64,000 bases of DNA, taken from assembly GCA_016872775.1 (NCBI GenBank), contig VGZA01000001.1, forward strand, positions 62,001 through 126,000. The letters run 5' to 3'. Source of the stretch: Planctomycetota bacterium. GTDB taxonomy: Bacteria; Planctomycetota; Planctomycetia; Pirellulales; Pirellulaceae. Below the pieces are notes generated by a model, which saw only the letters and a program-made list of their open reading frames with translations, was not told where the DNA came from and searched no databases. Below, piece by piece: positions 8,211-17,889 of the stretch. Every line of letters begins with the position of its first letter. Position 1 is the first letter of the stretch. Both the position numbers and the translations under genes were made by a program.

Positions 8211-9512
8211 ATGACTCGATCGAACCCCCGTTCACGTCGTGAATTTCTATGGAACAGCCTGACTGCATCGGCCGCCTTGACGGTCGTGCCGTCCCACGTG
8301 CTGGCGCGCAATGGCTCGGTCGCGCCGAGCGGAAAAATCGCACTGGGCATTATCGGCATCGGCCCCCGCTGCACCTATGACTTGAAGTCGATCTTGCCGT
8401 TTGACGACGTGCGTTGCCTGGCGATCGCCGACGTCCAGGCGTCGCGGCGCGACGCCGGCAAGAAGCTGGTCGACGAGCACTATCGTAACGCCGATTGCCG
8501 CCTCTACCGCGACTTTCGTGAATTGCTGGACCGCAAAGATATCGACGCGGTGCTGATCGCCACCGGCGATCGCTGGCATGCGGCGGCATCGATCCTTGCC
8601 GCCAAGGCCGGCAAGGATGTCTACAGCGAGAAACCGTGCGGGATCACGATCTCGGCCTGCCAGGAACTGGCCGACACGATGCACCAGGAGAAGAGGGTCT
8701 TTCAGGCCGGCACGCAGCGTCGCAGCGTTCTGAATTTCCAGAAAGCGGTCGAGTGGGTCCATCAAGGAAAGCTCGGCAAGCTGCACACGATGCATGCTTC
8801 GGTCTACGTTCCGCAGCTCGACAACACCTGGTTGCCTGCCCAACCGCAGCCGCCGCGCGAACTGGTCGATTGGAATTTGTGGCTTGGCCCCGCCGCGTGG
8901 CGGCCGTTCAATCAGGCCTATTGCGACGGCAAGTGGCGCGGGCATTGGGATTTTGATTCGGGCGCCCGTTTACTCGACTGGGGCGCCCATACGGTTGACC
9001 TGTGCCAGTGGGCCAATAAAGCCGACGATACGATGCCAATCGAATATGAACCGAACGAAAACAACATCGTCTGCCGTTATGCCAATGGTGTGAAACTGGT
9101 CATCGATTTTCTGCCGCAGCCGTTTGGCGATCGCTCGCCACAGTATATCACTCGACTGGGCACGTGCCCGGTACGCTTCATCGGCGATGCGGGTTCGGTG
9201 GAAACGGGCGACTCCGGCGAAATTGTCGCGCAGCCGGAATCACTGCAGAAGGAGTTGCCGGATGGTTCGAAGCGCGTCGTGGGGCTGGATGTGACCGCGC
9301 ATGCCCGGAACTTCTTTGATTGCATACGCTCACGAACCATGACGGCCGCAAATCAAGACGTCATGCGACGCTCGCACATCGCCAGCCATGCCGCAGCGAT
9401 CGCCTGGATTCTCGGTCGCAAGCTGCGAATCGACCCGGTCAAGGAGGAGTTCATCGGGGATCCAGAGGCCAATCTGCTGCGGACTCGCCCCCAGCGCGCC
9501 TGGGCGACCTGA
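8211..9512 (+). CDS. Tat-exported Gfo/Idh/MocA-family oxidoreductase
   Basis: A 433-residue NAD(P)-dependent dehydrogenase. ATG at 8211 follows AGGAG and yields a twin-arginine signal (SRREFLWN followed by a hydrophobic stretch to VLARN), so the protein is exported folded with its cofactor. The Rossmann motif IGIIGIG lies near residue 45, and the family EKP motif appears as YSEKPCG near residue 140. Substrates are usually sugars or inositols. Planctomycetes carry many exported paralogues, so this specific substrate cannot be assigned. The preceding 255 bases contain only a small hairpin (8136-8151). Confidence 0.88.
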   Translation: MTRSNPRSRREFLWNSLTASAALTVVPSHVLARNGSVAPSGKIALGIIGIGPRCTYDLKSILPFDDVRCLAIADVQASRRDAGKKLVDEHYRNADCRLYRDFRELLDRKDIDAVLIATGDRWHAAASILAAKAGKDVYSEKPCGITISACQELADTMHQEKRVFQAGTQRRSVLNFQKAVEWVHQGKLGKLHTMHASVYVPQLDNTWLPAQPQPPRELVDWNLWLGPAAWRPFNQAYCDGKWRGHWDFDSGARLLDWGAHTVDLCQWANKADDTMPIEYEPNENNIVCRYANGVKLVIDFLPQPFGDRSPQYITRLGTCPVRFIGDAGSVETGDSGEIVAQPESLQKELPDGSKRVVGLDVTAHARNFFDCIRSRTMTAANQDVMRRSHIASHAAAIAWILGRKLRIDPVKEEFIGDPEANLLRTRPQRAWAT

Positions 9513-9570
9513 GACGGACACCGCGGTGGCGTTCGCGCCGCCGGCGCGATCGACGCGCGCTGGAGCCTGG

Positions 9571-10899
9571 TCAGAACAGTTCGTTGATCGGCCGACCCGC
9601 ACCGACGATGCTGACCGGTCGACCGCTGGCGTCTTCGAAGTGGGTGTCGAGCGGTATTCCGAGTTGGCGGTAGATCGTGGCGAGCAGGTCGAGCGGGGAG
9701 ACGGGTCGTTCGAGGACACCGCCGCCCCATTTTTCGCTGGCGCCAACGACGCGGCCGCCTTGGATTCCACCGCCGGCCAGCAGCACGCTGAAGCAGTCCG
9801 ACCAATGGTCGCGTCCGGAGTGGCCGTTCATGCGGGGCGTGCGGCCGAACTCGCCAACGCAGTAGACCAGTACGTCGTCGAGCATTCCTCGCTCTTCAAG
9901 GTCGACAATCAGCGCGGCGATCGCCCGATCGAGCGGAGGGAGGTGTTCGTCCAGTCCTTTGACGATGTCGTTGTGATGGTCCCAGTTTCCGGTGTTGATA
10001 TTGACGCATCGCGCGCCGGCCTCGATCAATCGTCGCGCCAACAGCGCACTCTGTCCGTACCGGTGTCGGCCATAACGGTCGCGAAGCTCCGCCGATTCCA
10101 CGCTGATATCGAATGCGGCGCGCATCCGTTCCCCCGACACCATTTCCAGTGCCTGCCGCTTGAACGTGTCGAGCCCATCCATGACCCCCGATTCGTCGAT
10201 CTCACGGCGAAGCGAATCGAAGCTGTCGAGCAGTCCGCGGCGCTTGGCCACGTTCGCCGCGGTGAGCCCGCCGGGCAAAGTCAGGTTCGGCACCTTGAAA
10301 TCGCTGGCATTGGGATCGCCACCGACCTCGAAAGGGTTGTAGGCCTTTCCAAGATAGACCGCGCCTTGATAGCCGAATGCCTCCAGCCGCGGGATCGTGA
10401 TATACGCGGGCATCGGAGGTCGCCGCGAGCCCACCGACCGCGCAATGACCGAACCCAACGACGGCTTTTGCGCCGCATTCCGCGCCAGCGTCGGTCCGAA
10501 GTAGCCGGTCTGCATCCAGTGGGCGGACGGCGCATGGATCCCGTTTTCGTGGTGCACCGAGCGGACAATCGCAACCCGCCGCATCACTTCCGCTTGGCGC
10601 GGCAGGCGTTCGCCCAGTTGGATGCCGGGAACCGTCGTACCGATCGGCTGATACGCGCCTCGGTATTCCATTGGCGCCGCGGGTTTCAAATCGTAGCTGT
10701 CTTGTTGACTAATCCCGCCATCGGTCCAGAAGACGATGATCGACTTGCCCGACGCTGCTTTACCGGCCTCCGTGGCCCGCGCGTCGCAGCGCAGCAGGTC
10801 GGCCAGTCCCAATCCCAGAATCGGACCGCCCACCTGCAACAGCGCGCGCCGCGTGGGTCGGTTGTCGAGCCCGCATCCAGGTTTCGGTAGCTGCATCAT
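9571..10899 (-). CDS. DUF1501 domain-containing exported protein
   Basis: A 442-residue protein of the planctomycete DUF1501 family, related in fold to alkaline phosphatase/sulfatase enzymes. A twin-arginine-like signal (PTRRALLQVGG) opens the protein. Family landmarks are IIVFWTDGGISQQDSYDLKP, VRSVHHENGIHAPSAHWMQTGY, NTGNWDHHNDI and CVGEFGRTPRMN with GRDHWSDCFSVLLAGGGIQGG. It is the last gene of a three-gene minus-strand operon behind the DUF1549/DUF1553 protein, 14 bases away. The biochemical role is not established; the operon type is thought to act on complex carbohydrates. Confidence 0.9.
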   Translation of the reverse strand: MMQLPKPGCGLDNRPTRRALLQVGGPILGLGLADLLRCDARATEAGKAASGKSIIVFWTDGGISQQDSYDLKPAAPMEYRGAYQPIGTTVPGIQLGERLPRQAEVMRRVAIVRSVHHENGIHAPSAHWMQTGYFGPTLARNAAQKPSLGSVIARSVGSRRPPMPAYITIPRLEAFGYQGAVYLGKAYNPFEVGGDPNASDFKVPNLTLPGGLTAANVAKRRGLLDSFDSLRREIDESGVMDGLDTFKRQALEMVSGERMRAAFDISVESAELRDRYGRHRYGQSALLARRLIEAGARCVNINTGNWDHHNDIVKGLDEHLPPLDRAIAALIVDLEERGMLDDVLVYCVGEFGRTPRMNGHSGRDHWSDCFSVLLAGGGIQGGRVVGASEKWGGGVLERPVSPLDLLATIYRQLGIPLDTHFEDASGRPVSIVGAGRPINELF

Positions 10900-10913
10900 C
10901 GGTCGCAGTGGCC

Positions 10914-13256
10914 TCAGTGGTTAAACAGGAACTCGTTTGTCGCAAACAAGGCCCAGAGCAGCGAGCGGCAGGCTTCCGCCCGGTCGGCGGTTTCCGATTC
11001 GAGGAAATTCACGGCCGTCCGCAGTTCCTCGTCGCGCGCGGGCCGGCTCAATATTCGCGGGAAGATCTCGTGGACCAATTCTGTGGCGGGCTTGTCGAGG
11101 GCTGCCAGTCGGGCGGCGTAGCCCGCGGGATGCAATAACTTCCGTTGAATCTCCGAGGAATTCACGAGTTCCAACGCCTGCCCCAGCGACGGTGCATCGG
11201 TCCGCTCGCATTCGCAGGCACTCAGTCGCGACGGCCGGCCAAAAACATCCAGAAAATGGGCTGCCACATTCTCGTCGGGGAGGTCGATCGACCGCGTTCC
11301 GGGCGATACGCCGGGAAACTCCGTCGGCACATCCAGCACCTGACTCAGGGCGTCGATCAGCACTTCGGCCTGCAGTCTGCGTGGATAGAACCGCGCAAAC
11401 GACTGCGAATCGGCGATGTTGTTTTCGGTAGGCGTTGCCTGCAGCGCATAGGCGTGGCTGTTACAAATCGCGCGAATCAACTGCTTCACATCGTACCCGC
11501 TGGCGACGAATTCGTACGCCAGAGCGTCCAACAGTTCGGGATTACTTGGTGGATTGCTGTCGCGCGCGTCGTCGATCGGATGCACAATGCCTCGGCCCAG
11601 AAAGTGGGCCCAGAGTCGATTCGCCATCGTCCGCGCGAAAAAGGGGTTGTCGGCGCGGGTCATCCAGCGCGCCAGACTTTCACGCGGGTCGTCGCCGGGC
11701 TTCAAGTCCAAATCGGTTCCACCCAGCGGTCGAGGGCGAACCGTCTTGCCCGTCCGCGGATCACGGACCTCCGTGTGATCCTTGACAAAGATCGACTCGT
11801 CGGTCGGCACCTCGGCGTCGGCAAAACCACCCTTGCGCCCCACCCGCGAAAAGACGGCCGCCAGCCCGAAATAGTCCGCCGTACCCCAGCGCTCCGTCGG
11901 GTGATGATGGCATTGCGCGCATTGCACCCGCACCCCAAGAAACGCCTGGGCTACCGACTCCACAAATTCCGGAGGTTTGCGTACCGTGCGGTACCAGACC
12001 GTGGGCGGGTTTTCGTTCTGCCTGCCGGCGGCAGTCAGAATCTCCGTCACAAAGCGGTCGTATCGCTTATTCGACGCAATCGAATCGCGAATCCACGACG
12101 CGAACAAGGCTGTCCCCGCCCGCTGTTGGCTCGTCGAATACCCCGCACCCCGATTACGAAGAATGTCGGCCCACTTCAGCGCGAAATAACTGGCGTACTC
12201 CGGGCGATCAAGCAGACGATCGATCAGCCGCTCCCGCTTGTCGTCACGCGTGTCCGCGCGGTACGCCGACAGTTCGTCCGGCGTCGGCAGGGTGCCGCAG
12301 ATGTCGAGCGTAACACGTCGGAGAAAAGCGGCATCGTCCGCCATCGGCGAGGGCACGATTCCCAGCCGACGCCATTGTCGAATCAACATCCGATTGATTT
12401 GCGTGTCGGGGATCGGTGGATCCAGTCGGTCGAGGACGGCCTGAGCCGAGGCCAGATCCTCGGGCTTGTCCACAAACGGCACCGTCGCTCGAAAGGTCGC
12501 GATCTGTTCGCCAAATCGGGCCATTACGGCCGCCACGCCTCGGCGATCGCCTACCGTGACTCCACCGACCGTATCGACGCTGATGATGCCCGGTTCATTG
12601 GATTGGTAGATCGTTTGACGCGTAACGTCGCGGGTGCTGCCATCGGAGAGGAACACCGTCACCCGCAACTGCAGGCTGGCATTCGAATCGAGAACCCGCT
12701 CGGCGGGATCAATTTCGATCCGCAGCGGCCGCGCATCGCCGGGGTGAGGTGGCAACGCACCCTGGGCGATCCAGCCACGCAGGATTCCGTATTCGTCACT
12801 CGCCTCCTCAAGCCGGCGGCCGCCACCATGCGGTACCCGCGCCGTCGCCTTCAACAGCAGTAAACTGCGATCGGGCGCGGCAATCGAGATTCGCCGACCG
12901 CGCGATTCCGTGACTAAGGACTCGTAGTCGAATTCCGGTTCGAAGCCCAACAGCGATAGTCGAAACCCGTTTTGCCCGGTCGCCTTGCCGTGGCAGCCTC
13001 CCCCGTTGCAGCCCAGCCGCGTCAGTACCGGCACGACTTCGGTGCCGAAGAATACCCGCCGCGCACCGGCTGCGAGTTCCTCATCCGTGGAGCCGCCTGC
13101 CCTCGCTTCGCTGTTTGCCGTCTCGCCCGCGGCGAGTGGAACCGCCAATCCCAGAACGAGGATTCCAACCGCGAGTGTCGCCCAGGCGCGGGTCGACATC
13201 AGGCCAGATGGCGTCGAGCCATGCACCCAACCAGCGATCCCGACATGCCAATTCAC
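10914..13256 (-). CDS. DUF1549/DUF1553 domain-containing exported protein
   Basis: A 780-residue planctomycete protein. Order seen: signal peptide (about residues 25-42), an N-terminal cytochrome-like segment CNGGGCHGK near residue 85, a bacterial-Ig-like region (residues 180-260), DUF1549 with FLRRVTLDICGTLPTPDEL and CAQCHHHPTERWGTADY, and DUF1553 from about residue 530 (WMTRADNPFFARTMANRLWAHFLGRGIVHP). The first Cys motif is CX4CH, not the haem-binding CXXCH. The GTG start overlaps the upstream stop by four bases, indicating coupling; ATG at 13199 is the alternative start. Confidence 0.9.
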   Translation of the reverse strand: MNWHVGIAGWVHGSTPSGLMSTRAWATLAVGILVLGLAVPLAAGETANSEARAGGSTDEELAAGARRVFFGTEVVPVLTRLGCNGGGCHGKATGQNGFRLSLLGFEPEFDYESLVTESRGRRISIAAPDRSLLLLKATARVPHGGGRRLEEASDEYGILRGWIAQGALPPHPGDARPLRIEIDPAERVLDSNASLQLRVTVFLSDGSTRDVTRQTIYQSNEPGIISVDTVGGVTVGDRRGVAAVMARFGEQIATFRATVPFVDKPEDLASAQAVLDRLDPPIPDTQINRMLIRQWRRLGIVPSPMADDAAFLRRVTLDICGTLPTPDELSAYRADTRDDKRERLIDRLLDRPEYASYFALKWADILRNRGAGYSTSQQRAGTALFASWIRDSIASNKRYDRFVTEILTAAGRQNENPPTVWYRTVRKPPEFVESVAQAFLGVRVQCAQCHHHPTERWGTADYFGLAAVFSRVGRKGGFADAEVPTDESIFVKDHTEVRDPRTGKTVRPRPLGGTDLDLKPGDDPRESLARWMTRADNPFFARTMANRLWAHFLGRGIVHPIDDARDSNPPSNPELLDALAYEFVASGYDVKQLIRAICNSHAYALQATPTENNIADSQSFARFYPRRLQAEVLIDALSQVLDVPTEFPGVSPGTRSIDLPDENVAAHFLDVFGRPSRLSACECERTDAPSLGQALELVNSSEIQRKLLHPAGYAARLAALDKPATELVHEIFPRILSRPARDEELRTAVNFLESETADRAEACRSLLWALFATNEFLFNH

Positions 13257-15835
13257 TCGACGATCTCCAAGGGCAAATACTGGCCGCCAAAAAAGCTCGG
13301 ACTGTCCTCAACGACGCCAACGGTAAACAGGCGCAGAAACGACGCCGTTCCCAAGGGAGCATCCTCGTTCACGACTATCTGCAAAGAACCCGTCTGCGCT
13401 TGTCCAACAAACGTCTCGCCGCGCCCGCGCAGCCCGGGGACATTCGTCACGACACCGGGAACCGCAAGCTCTGTATGCATCTTACCAATGAATCCATTCA
13501 CCCGTCTGCACGAATACGCCACCGTTATCACTTCGCCTCGCTTTGCCCTGGCTACCGTGAAGGGAGCAAGCTCCACCACGAACGCCGCCGGCTGCAGATC
13601 GATCGTCACGGCGTTGCTGTAAACCGTCGCGGCGGCAACCTTGCCATCGGCACCTATTGTGGACGAGTCGGCGCGAACGACAAACGAATACGGACCCGTA
13701 GGCAAAGTCGACGGAAGATAGAAGCTCAAGTAACCCGCGGACTCACCCGCCGAAAAGGTAACGGGCGGCGGCGCCAACGACGATGGAAGGCCGACAAGCT
13801 GCAGGCGGATCGGCGCGGCGGGCTGGTTCCCGATACGCTCCACGCGCACCGCCACGTCGACGATGCCACCCGGTGAATGGCGAGCGTGCAGTTTGCCATA
13901 AAGATGATGCTCCACAACCTGATGCGCGTCCGCGGAGATGCGCAGGCTGGCCTGGCCACCTGTCATGTACGGCAGCCGGCTGGGGATGCGCGCCCAGCCG
14001 GTCGGGGTTCCGGATCGCACCACGGTGGCGCCGCGTACGACGCGTCGCGCCTCATTGACCGACGAGGCTCCCGGCGCGTCGTTCTTCTCCTGCCGCTTTG
14101 CGGCCGACGAAGACTCGACAAGCTCGGCGACAAGCTGCAACTCGCCAATTCCTCCGACGGCCGACGCGTCTGCCGATAGCATGATGGTGGTGCGGTCGAC
14201 GCCCGGACCAAACCATGCCTCGTCGCAATGCAGGCCGGGCAGCAACTGCTCCGCGGTGACTCGAATCGAACCGTCGCAACCTCGCTGCCGCTGCGCAAGC
14301 AACTCGATCGCCGTTCGCCCGCCTCGCGGCACAAAGAGTCCACTCATTCCGTCGCGACGAGGTACGGCGAGAACTCGGAAGTCCGCTTCCTCGCGCCGAA
14401 CACCCAACCGATACCAGCGCCGCGCGGCATCTTGATTGCCTTGGGACAAATTCCGTACGGCAATCCAGTAGCGACCGTCGCGTGGACAGACCCAGCGTCC
14501 CTCCGCGTCACGATGCTGCGTCGGCAATCCGTCGATCCCATCTCCAAAATCATCGTCGAACTGCGCAAGTTCGCTCTGCCGCTCCGCATCGAAGACGCTG
14601 ATCCGAAGGTCGACCGAGGACGCGATTCGCTGGCCCATACCGTACAGGAAGAGCACTTCACCGCGTCGCGCCGAGATGGAATGCCAAGCAACGGACTCGT
14701 CCGCCGCGAATTGACCGCTCCATTCGCACGGGATCGGCAGTTCACCGACCCGTTCACCCACGACATCACCCACGCCTTTACCCAAAGGCGCCGACGACGT
14801 TGAGCCAAAACCGGGGTCGACAACGATCGGGACGTCGCTGAGCCCGATGAGTATCGGCGCATGCGCTCCGGGTGGCAGGTACGGGAAGGCCGATTCCGAA
14901 TGCACGATCTGCGATAGTTGCATTGGCACTCGAAGTGGCCATGCGGGATGGGCGACGGACGCCGGGATCTCGACTCGCAGTTGATCCAGTGGCTCGTTCG
15001 CAGGTGGACGGCCCGGGACCGGCCCAGGGTCACCCGCCGCGGCAGGTTCGACCGGCGGAAACCGCTGTGACAAGTTCCAGCCAACCAAGGTAACGTTCGC
15101 AGCTTTGCCTCGTTCGATCACCTGGGGCACGGAAAAAAGCACGCGTGGGCCGGTATCGATGTCCAGGCGATAATAATGTTCGGCGGTCGCCGAAGCCGTC
15201 AGATCTTGAATCTGTACGTGATAGTCTCCATCGTCGGGGACGCGGAAGTCGATCAGCGGGTCGATACCAAACCAGCCTCGATTGGCTGCCAGACGCCGAC
15301 CGGAGGAGTCGTAAAGTTCCAGCACCGCTCGCAAACGAGATTCGATGCGTTCCGCCCAGCATTCGATCACTACCCGCTGACCGCGCCGAGCCGTGAATTG
15401 AAAGCGGTCGAGATCGCCCGGTTTATCGATGCGACCGTTGACGACAACATTCAGGGGTACCGACATCGAACCGGCTGAAGGTTCCGCCGATTCCACCTCG
15501 ATCCGCTCGACGCGATTCCCGACCTGAAAACTGCGAGGGGCGCTGAATCCCGCATCGTTGACTGCCCAAAGGTCATACAGGCCCGGCTGGACATTGGGAG
15601 CGACTCGCAGCAAAAATCGGCCGTCGGGTAAACGTTCGCTTTGAATACCAAGCTCGCCGGAATAGAGTTGCCGAACATCCGCCAGTCCCGTGCCGGCAGA
15701 TGTTACCTCAACGGTCGTTCCAGCTTGCGCGCCGGCGGGAAACAGCGTGTTGAGAACGGGAGCTTCCTGAGCCAGCAAAGAAATCGACAAACACTCCATT
15801 CCCAACAAGACGACGATCATCGACGGGCGCTGCAC
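13253..15835 (-). CDS. PPC-domain-containing exported protein
   Basis: An 860-residue exported protein heading the triad operon. A signal peptide ends near SLLAQ (residue 22). Residues about 120-230 form a pre-peptidase C-terminal type beta-sandwich (DKPGDLDRFQFTARRGQRVVIECWAERI ... DYHVQIQDLT), and a second similar block occurs around residues 395-480 (ISARRGEVLFLYGMGQRI ... RYWIAVRNLSQ). The remainder resembles beta-sandwich modules. No catalytic residues are recognised; the family is found immediately upstream of DUF1549/DUF1553 and DUF1501 genes, and probably binds their substrate or partner. Confidence 0.8.
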   Translation of the reverse strand: MQRPSMIVVLLGMECLSISLLAQEAPVLNTLFPAGAQAGTTVEVTSAGTGLADVRQLYSGELGIQSERLPDGRFLLRVAPNVQPGLYDLWAVNDAGFSAPRSFQVGNRVERIEVESAEPSAGSMSVPLNVVVNGRIDKPGDLDRFQFTARRGQRVVIECWAERIESRLRAVLELYDSSGRRLAANRGWFGIDPLIDFRVPDDGDYHVQIQDLTASATAEHYYRLDIDTGPRVLFSVPQVIERGKAANVTLVGWNLSQRFPPVEPAAAGDPGPVPGRPPANEPLDQLRVEIPASVAHPAWPLRVPMQLSQIVHSESAFPYLPPGAHAPILIGLSDVPIVVDPGFGSTSSAPLGKGVGDVVGERVGELPIPCEWSGQFAADESVAWHSISARRGEVLFLYGMGQRIASSVDLRISVFDAERQSELAQFDDDFGDGIDGLPTQHRDAEGRWVCPRDGRYWIAVRNLSQGNQDAARRWYRLGVRREEADFRVLAVPRRDGMSGLFVPRGGRTAIELLAQRQRGCDGSIRVTAEQLLPGLHCDEAWFGPGVDRTTIMLSADASAVGGIGELQLVAELVESSSAAKRQEKNDAPGASSVNEARRVVRGATVVRSGTPTGWARIPSRLPYMTGGQASLRISADAHQVVEHHLYGKLHARHSPGGIVDVAVRVERIGNQPAAPIRLQLVGLPSSLAPPPVTFSAGESAGYLSFYLPSTLPTGPYSFVVRADSSTIGADGKVAAATVYSNAVTIDLQPAAFVVELAPFTVARAKRGEVITVAYSCRRVNGFIGKMHTELAVPGVVTNVPGLRGRGETFVGQAQTGSLQIVVNEDAPLGTASFLRLFTVGVVEDSPSFFGGQYLPLEIVE

Positions 15836-15938
15836 GACTGTTGCCCCTGCAAGTTGACGTTGAAGTCGAATGGATGCCTGCTCCGATGCACAGTTCCCCG
15901 ACTTCTACCACGCGATGCGACGGGTTGCAACCGTCAGC

Positions 15939-16037
15939 GTGGCACCCCACAGTGTGGCACCCCACCGCGTGCCACTGGCAGTCCGCCGGGAACGACCTCA
16001 CGTTGCAGAAAAGTCCCGCCGGCGGACCGCCAGTGCC
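15939..16037. repeat. Tandem GTGGCACCCCAC pair plus REP-like inverted repeat
   Basis: GTGGCACCCCAC occurs twice with a three-base gap. Immediately after it GCCACTGGCAGTCCGCCGG (15971-15989) is mirrored by CCGGCGGACCGCCAGTGCC (16019-16037) with two mismatches and a 29-base loop. The structure fits a short palindromic extragenic element upstream of the PPC-domain gene. Confidence 0.55.
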
Positions 16038-16121
16038 GACGGCAATAGACGGCGTGGAGGAATTGTCAGGATAGATCTTATAGAAAATTATTATACCCAC
16101 TAGGTGGGATTGGGGGGGGCC

Positions 16122-16146
16122 ACTGGCTCGGAATTCCCGAGCCAGT
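16122..16146 (-). terminator. Hairpin just after the S51 peptidase stop codon
   Basis: ACTGGCTCGG and CCGAGCCAGT form a perfect 10-bp stem with a five-base loop, beginning four bases beyond the stop codon of the minus-strand peptidase gene. The minus-strand tail is GGCCCCCCCC rather than a T tract, so it may stabilise the 3' end or act with Rho rather than being a classical terminator. Confidence 0.45.
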
Positions 16147-16150
16147 TTGC

Positions 16151-17524
16151 CTACGGAATCTCTGGAGCGGTATCGGTTTGTTTGAGATATAGAGGGCCGG
16201 TGAGCCGAATCGGCGTAATGTCGAGGTGAATGTTGACGATCGTGTAATCGTCACCGCCAAACGACTCGGTCTCCCAACCCATCGTATCGGCATCGCGGAA
16301 GAAACGGAATTCGAATCCGTCGACGGGCCCAAGTCGTGCCGCGGCACCGTCGAACGCCAACCCGAAAGCCTCGTCATGCCGATTGTCAAGCAATTTATAC
16401 ATCACGTCGAGTACCGCGGTATTGCCCAGGATGTCGTTGGAGAAAACCCGGTGTCGAAACAGCGGGTGGAAGTCGGGGGCCTGCGGATCGACGCGTCGAT
16501 CCGCGGCCTTCTCCGGCGAGGGCGTGACTTCCAGCGTTTCCAGGTTGATCGAGTCGCCTCGATCGAGATAGGTCAATTTCGCGTTCTTCAGGTTGAAATG
16601 TTCCAATCGGTCGTCGCTGCTGGCTTCCGACAGGTCCATCACGATTGCCCCACGGTAGCCGATCACGCGGGCCTCGTCGTTCTGCACGACCACCGCGCTG
16701 TCTTCATCCACCCCGATGCCATATCGGAACCCATGTTTCTGCATCGCCACGAGTGCCCGAGCGAATCGGCCTCGCACCAGGCAGTGTTGGTCGACGAACC
16801 AATCGGGATCCATGAACCCCAGTCCCGTATCCACCTCTCTACCCATGGAGATCCCGTTGAGCATCGTGCCCAGCACCGAACGTCCATTGCGATACATGAT
16901 TCGGCTCATGACCGCCGCACCAGCACTGGTACCGGCGATCACGCCGCCGTGCCGGTAGACGTCCCAAATCGCATCCAGCAAGGGGGTATTGTTGCCGGCG
17001 TCGTCCATTAAGACCTGCTTGATTCTCGACTGCTCTCCGCCGATAAAGAACACGCCATCGGACTGCCGAACCCGGTCGGACTGATCGGGGTCGCTCACCA
17101 CTTCTTTGTGGTCCTGATCAAATCCCCGCAGGGCCACGGGCACAATAAAGGCGTCGGCTCCCGCCTGATTCAAGACCCGAACGATATCGGTGCCGTACTC
17201 GACCGGGTACCCACTGGCCGTGGGAATGACCGCAATTTTGCCGCCTCGTCCCCCCGCAAGCTCCACGATTGTCGACCAGATTGCCGTATTGTCGAAACGC
17301 TCTGACCCGCCGATGATCACCAGCGAGCCTTTGACCAATTTGTTGGATTCGGGCCGGTCGAGGGTCGCGCCGCCAGGCGTTTCGGCTCGATTTGACCCGC
17401 CAGTCAGGCTAAGGATCAGCAAGCTGGCAAGTACGGTGGCGAATCTGCGTGAAGTCGGCGACAAACGGGTGGACGACGAGGAAACCAGATTCGGCCCATC
17501 GATCATTCGGGAGTAACCTTCCAT
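16151..17524 (-). CDS. Cyanophycinase-like peptidase (family S51), paralogue A
   Basis: A 457-residue exported protein of the cyanophycinase/peptidase E family. ATG at 17524 is preferred because AAGG lies about six bases upstream and the frame before it is not protein-like. A hydrophobic segment near residues 30-45 is a likely signal. The catalytic core has LVIIGGSERFDN, AVIPTAS, GVFFIGGEQSRI, the nucleophile block GTSAGAAVMS, and DQHCLVRGRFARALV. These match cyanophycinases, which hydrolyse Asp-Arg dipeptide polymers. The C-terminal 150 residues are an extension shared with paralogue B. It is transcribed divergently from that paralogue. Confidence 0.83.
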   Translation of the reverse strand: MEGYSRMIDGPNLVSSSSTRLSPTSRRFATVLASLLILSLTGGSNRAETPGGATLDRPESNKLVKGSLVIIGGSERFDNTAIWSTIVELAGGRGGKIAVIPTASGYPVEYGTDIVRVLNQAGADAFIVPVALRGFDQDHKEVVSDPDQSDRVRQSDGVFFIGGEQSRIKQVLMDDAGNNTPLLDAIWDVYRHGGVIAGTSAGAAVMSRIMYRNGRSVLGTMLNGISMGREVDTGLGFMDPDWFVDQHCLVRGRFARALVAMQKHGFRYGIGVDEDSAVVVQNDEARVIGYRGAIVMDLSEASSDDRLEHFNLKNAKLTYLDRGDSINLETLEVTPSPEKAADRRVDPQAPDFHPLFRHRVFSNDILGNTAVLDVMYKLLDNRHDEAFGLAFDGAAARLGPVDGFEFRFFRDADTMGWETESFGGDDYTIVNIHLDITPIRLTGPLYLKQTDTAPEIP

Positions 17525-17889
17525 ATCACCTTCAGGACGAGCGGTTCGACGCCCGGCCCCCCCTCCGAATTGGAAAACTCCTTTTCTCCGTTGCTTCCGG
17601 TGGACGTTAAAGTCCATCAGCTCCATGGATCAATGCCGCAGGCTACTTGAATCGGCCTATCCTGTCCAGATCGATGTCCGTTTATCCGATCCGGGTGGTG
17701 TAGCCGCCCGCGGAAATAGCACCCATTTACTATCATACGTCCGACTCGCTTTGTGAGCCGAATCAAATTGCGGGAAATGTCGCATTTCCCGAAAAAGGAG
17801 CCGGGAAAATTTCTCTTGAATGATTTGGCCCCATCGGACATAACACTGGGACGGATCAACTTCCATGGATTAGAAAGGGGTGGACAGTA
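17525..17889. other. Divergent intergenic region with a perfect hairpin
   Basis: About 365 bases between the two S51 peptidase genes, so both promoters should lie here. GGGAAATGTCGCATTTCCC (17772-17790) is an 8-bp perfect dyad with a three-base centre and could be an operator; no T tract follows. GAAAGGGG stands just before the plus-strand ATG at 17890 as a ribosome-binding site. Confidence 0.45.

Larger units (their letters stand above)
15836..16150. other. Intergenic region rich in short repeats
   Basis: About 315 bases without a gene. It holds two copies of GTGGCACCCCAC (15939-15950 and 15954-15965), a long imperfect inverted repeat (15971-15989 with 16019-16037), and a hairpin next to the S51 peptidase stop codon, each listed or described separately. 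The promoter of the triad operon should lie here; no clear boxes were identified. Confidence 0.5.

Noticed and set aside
9388-10890. 500-codon plus-strand frame opposite the DUF1501 gene
   Set aside because: Arises from codon structure of a G+C-rich gene; the minus-strand product has clear family motifs.
15836-16150. Possible CRISPR-like array formed by GTGGCACCCCAC repeats
   Set aside because: Only two copies with a three-base gap and no spacers; no cas genes in the window.
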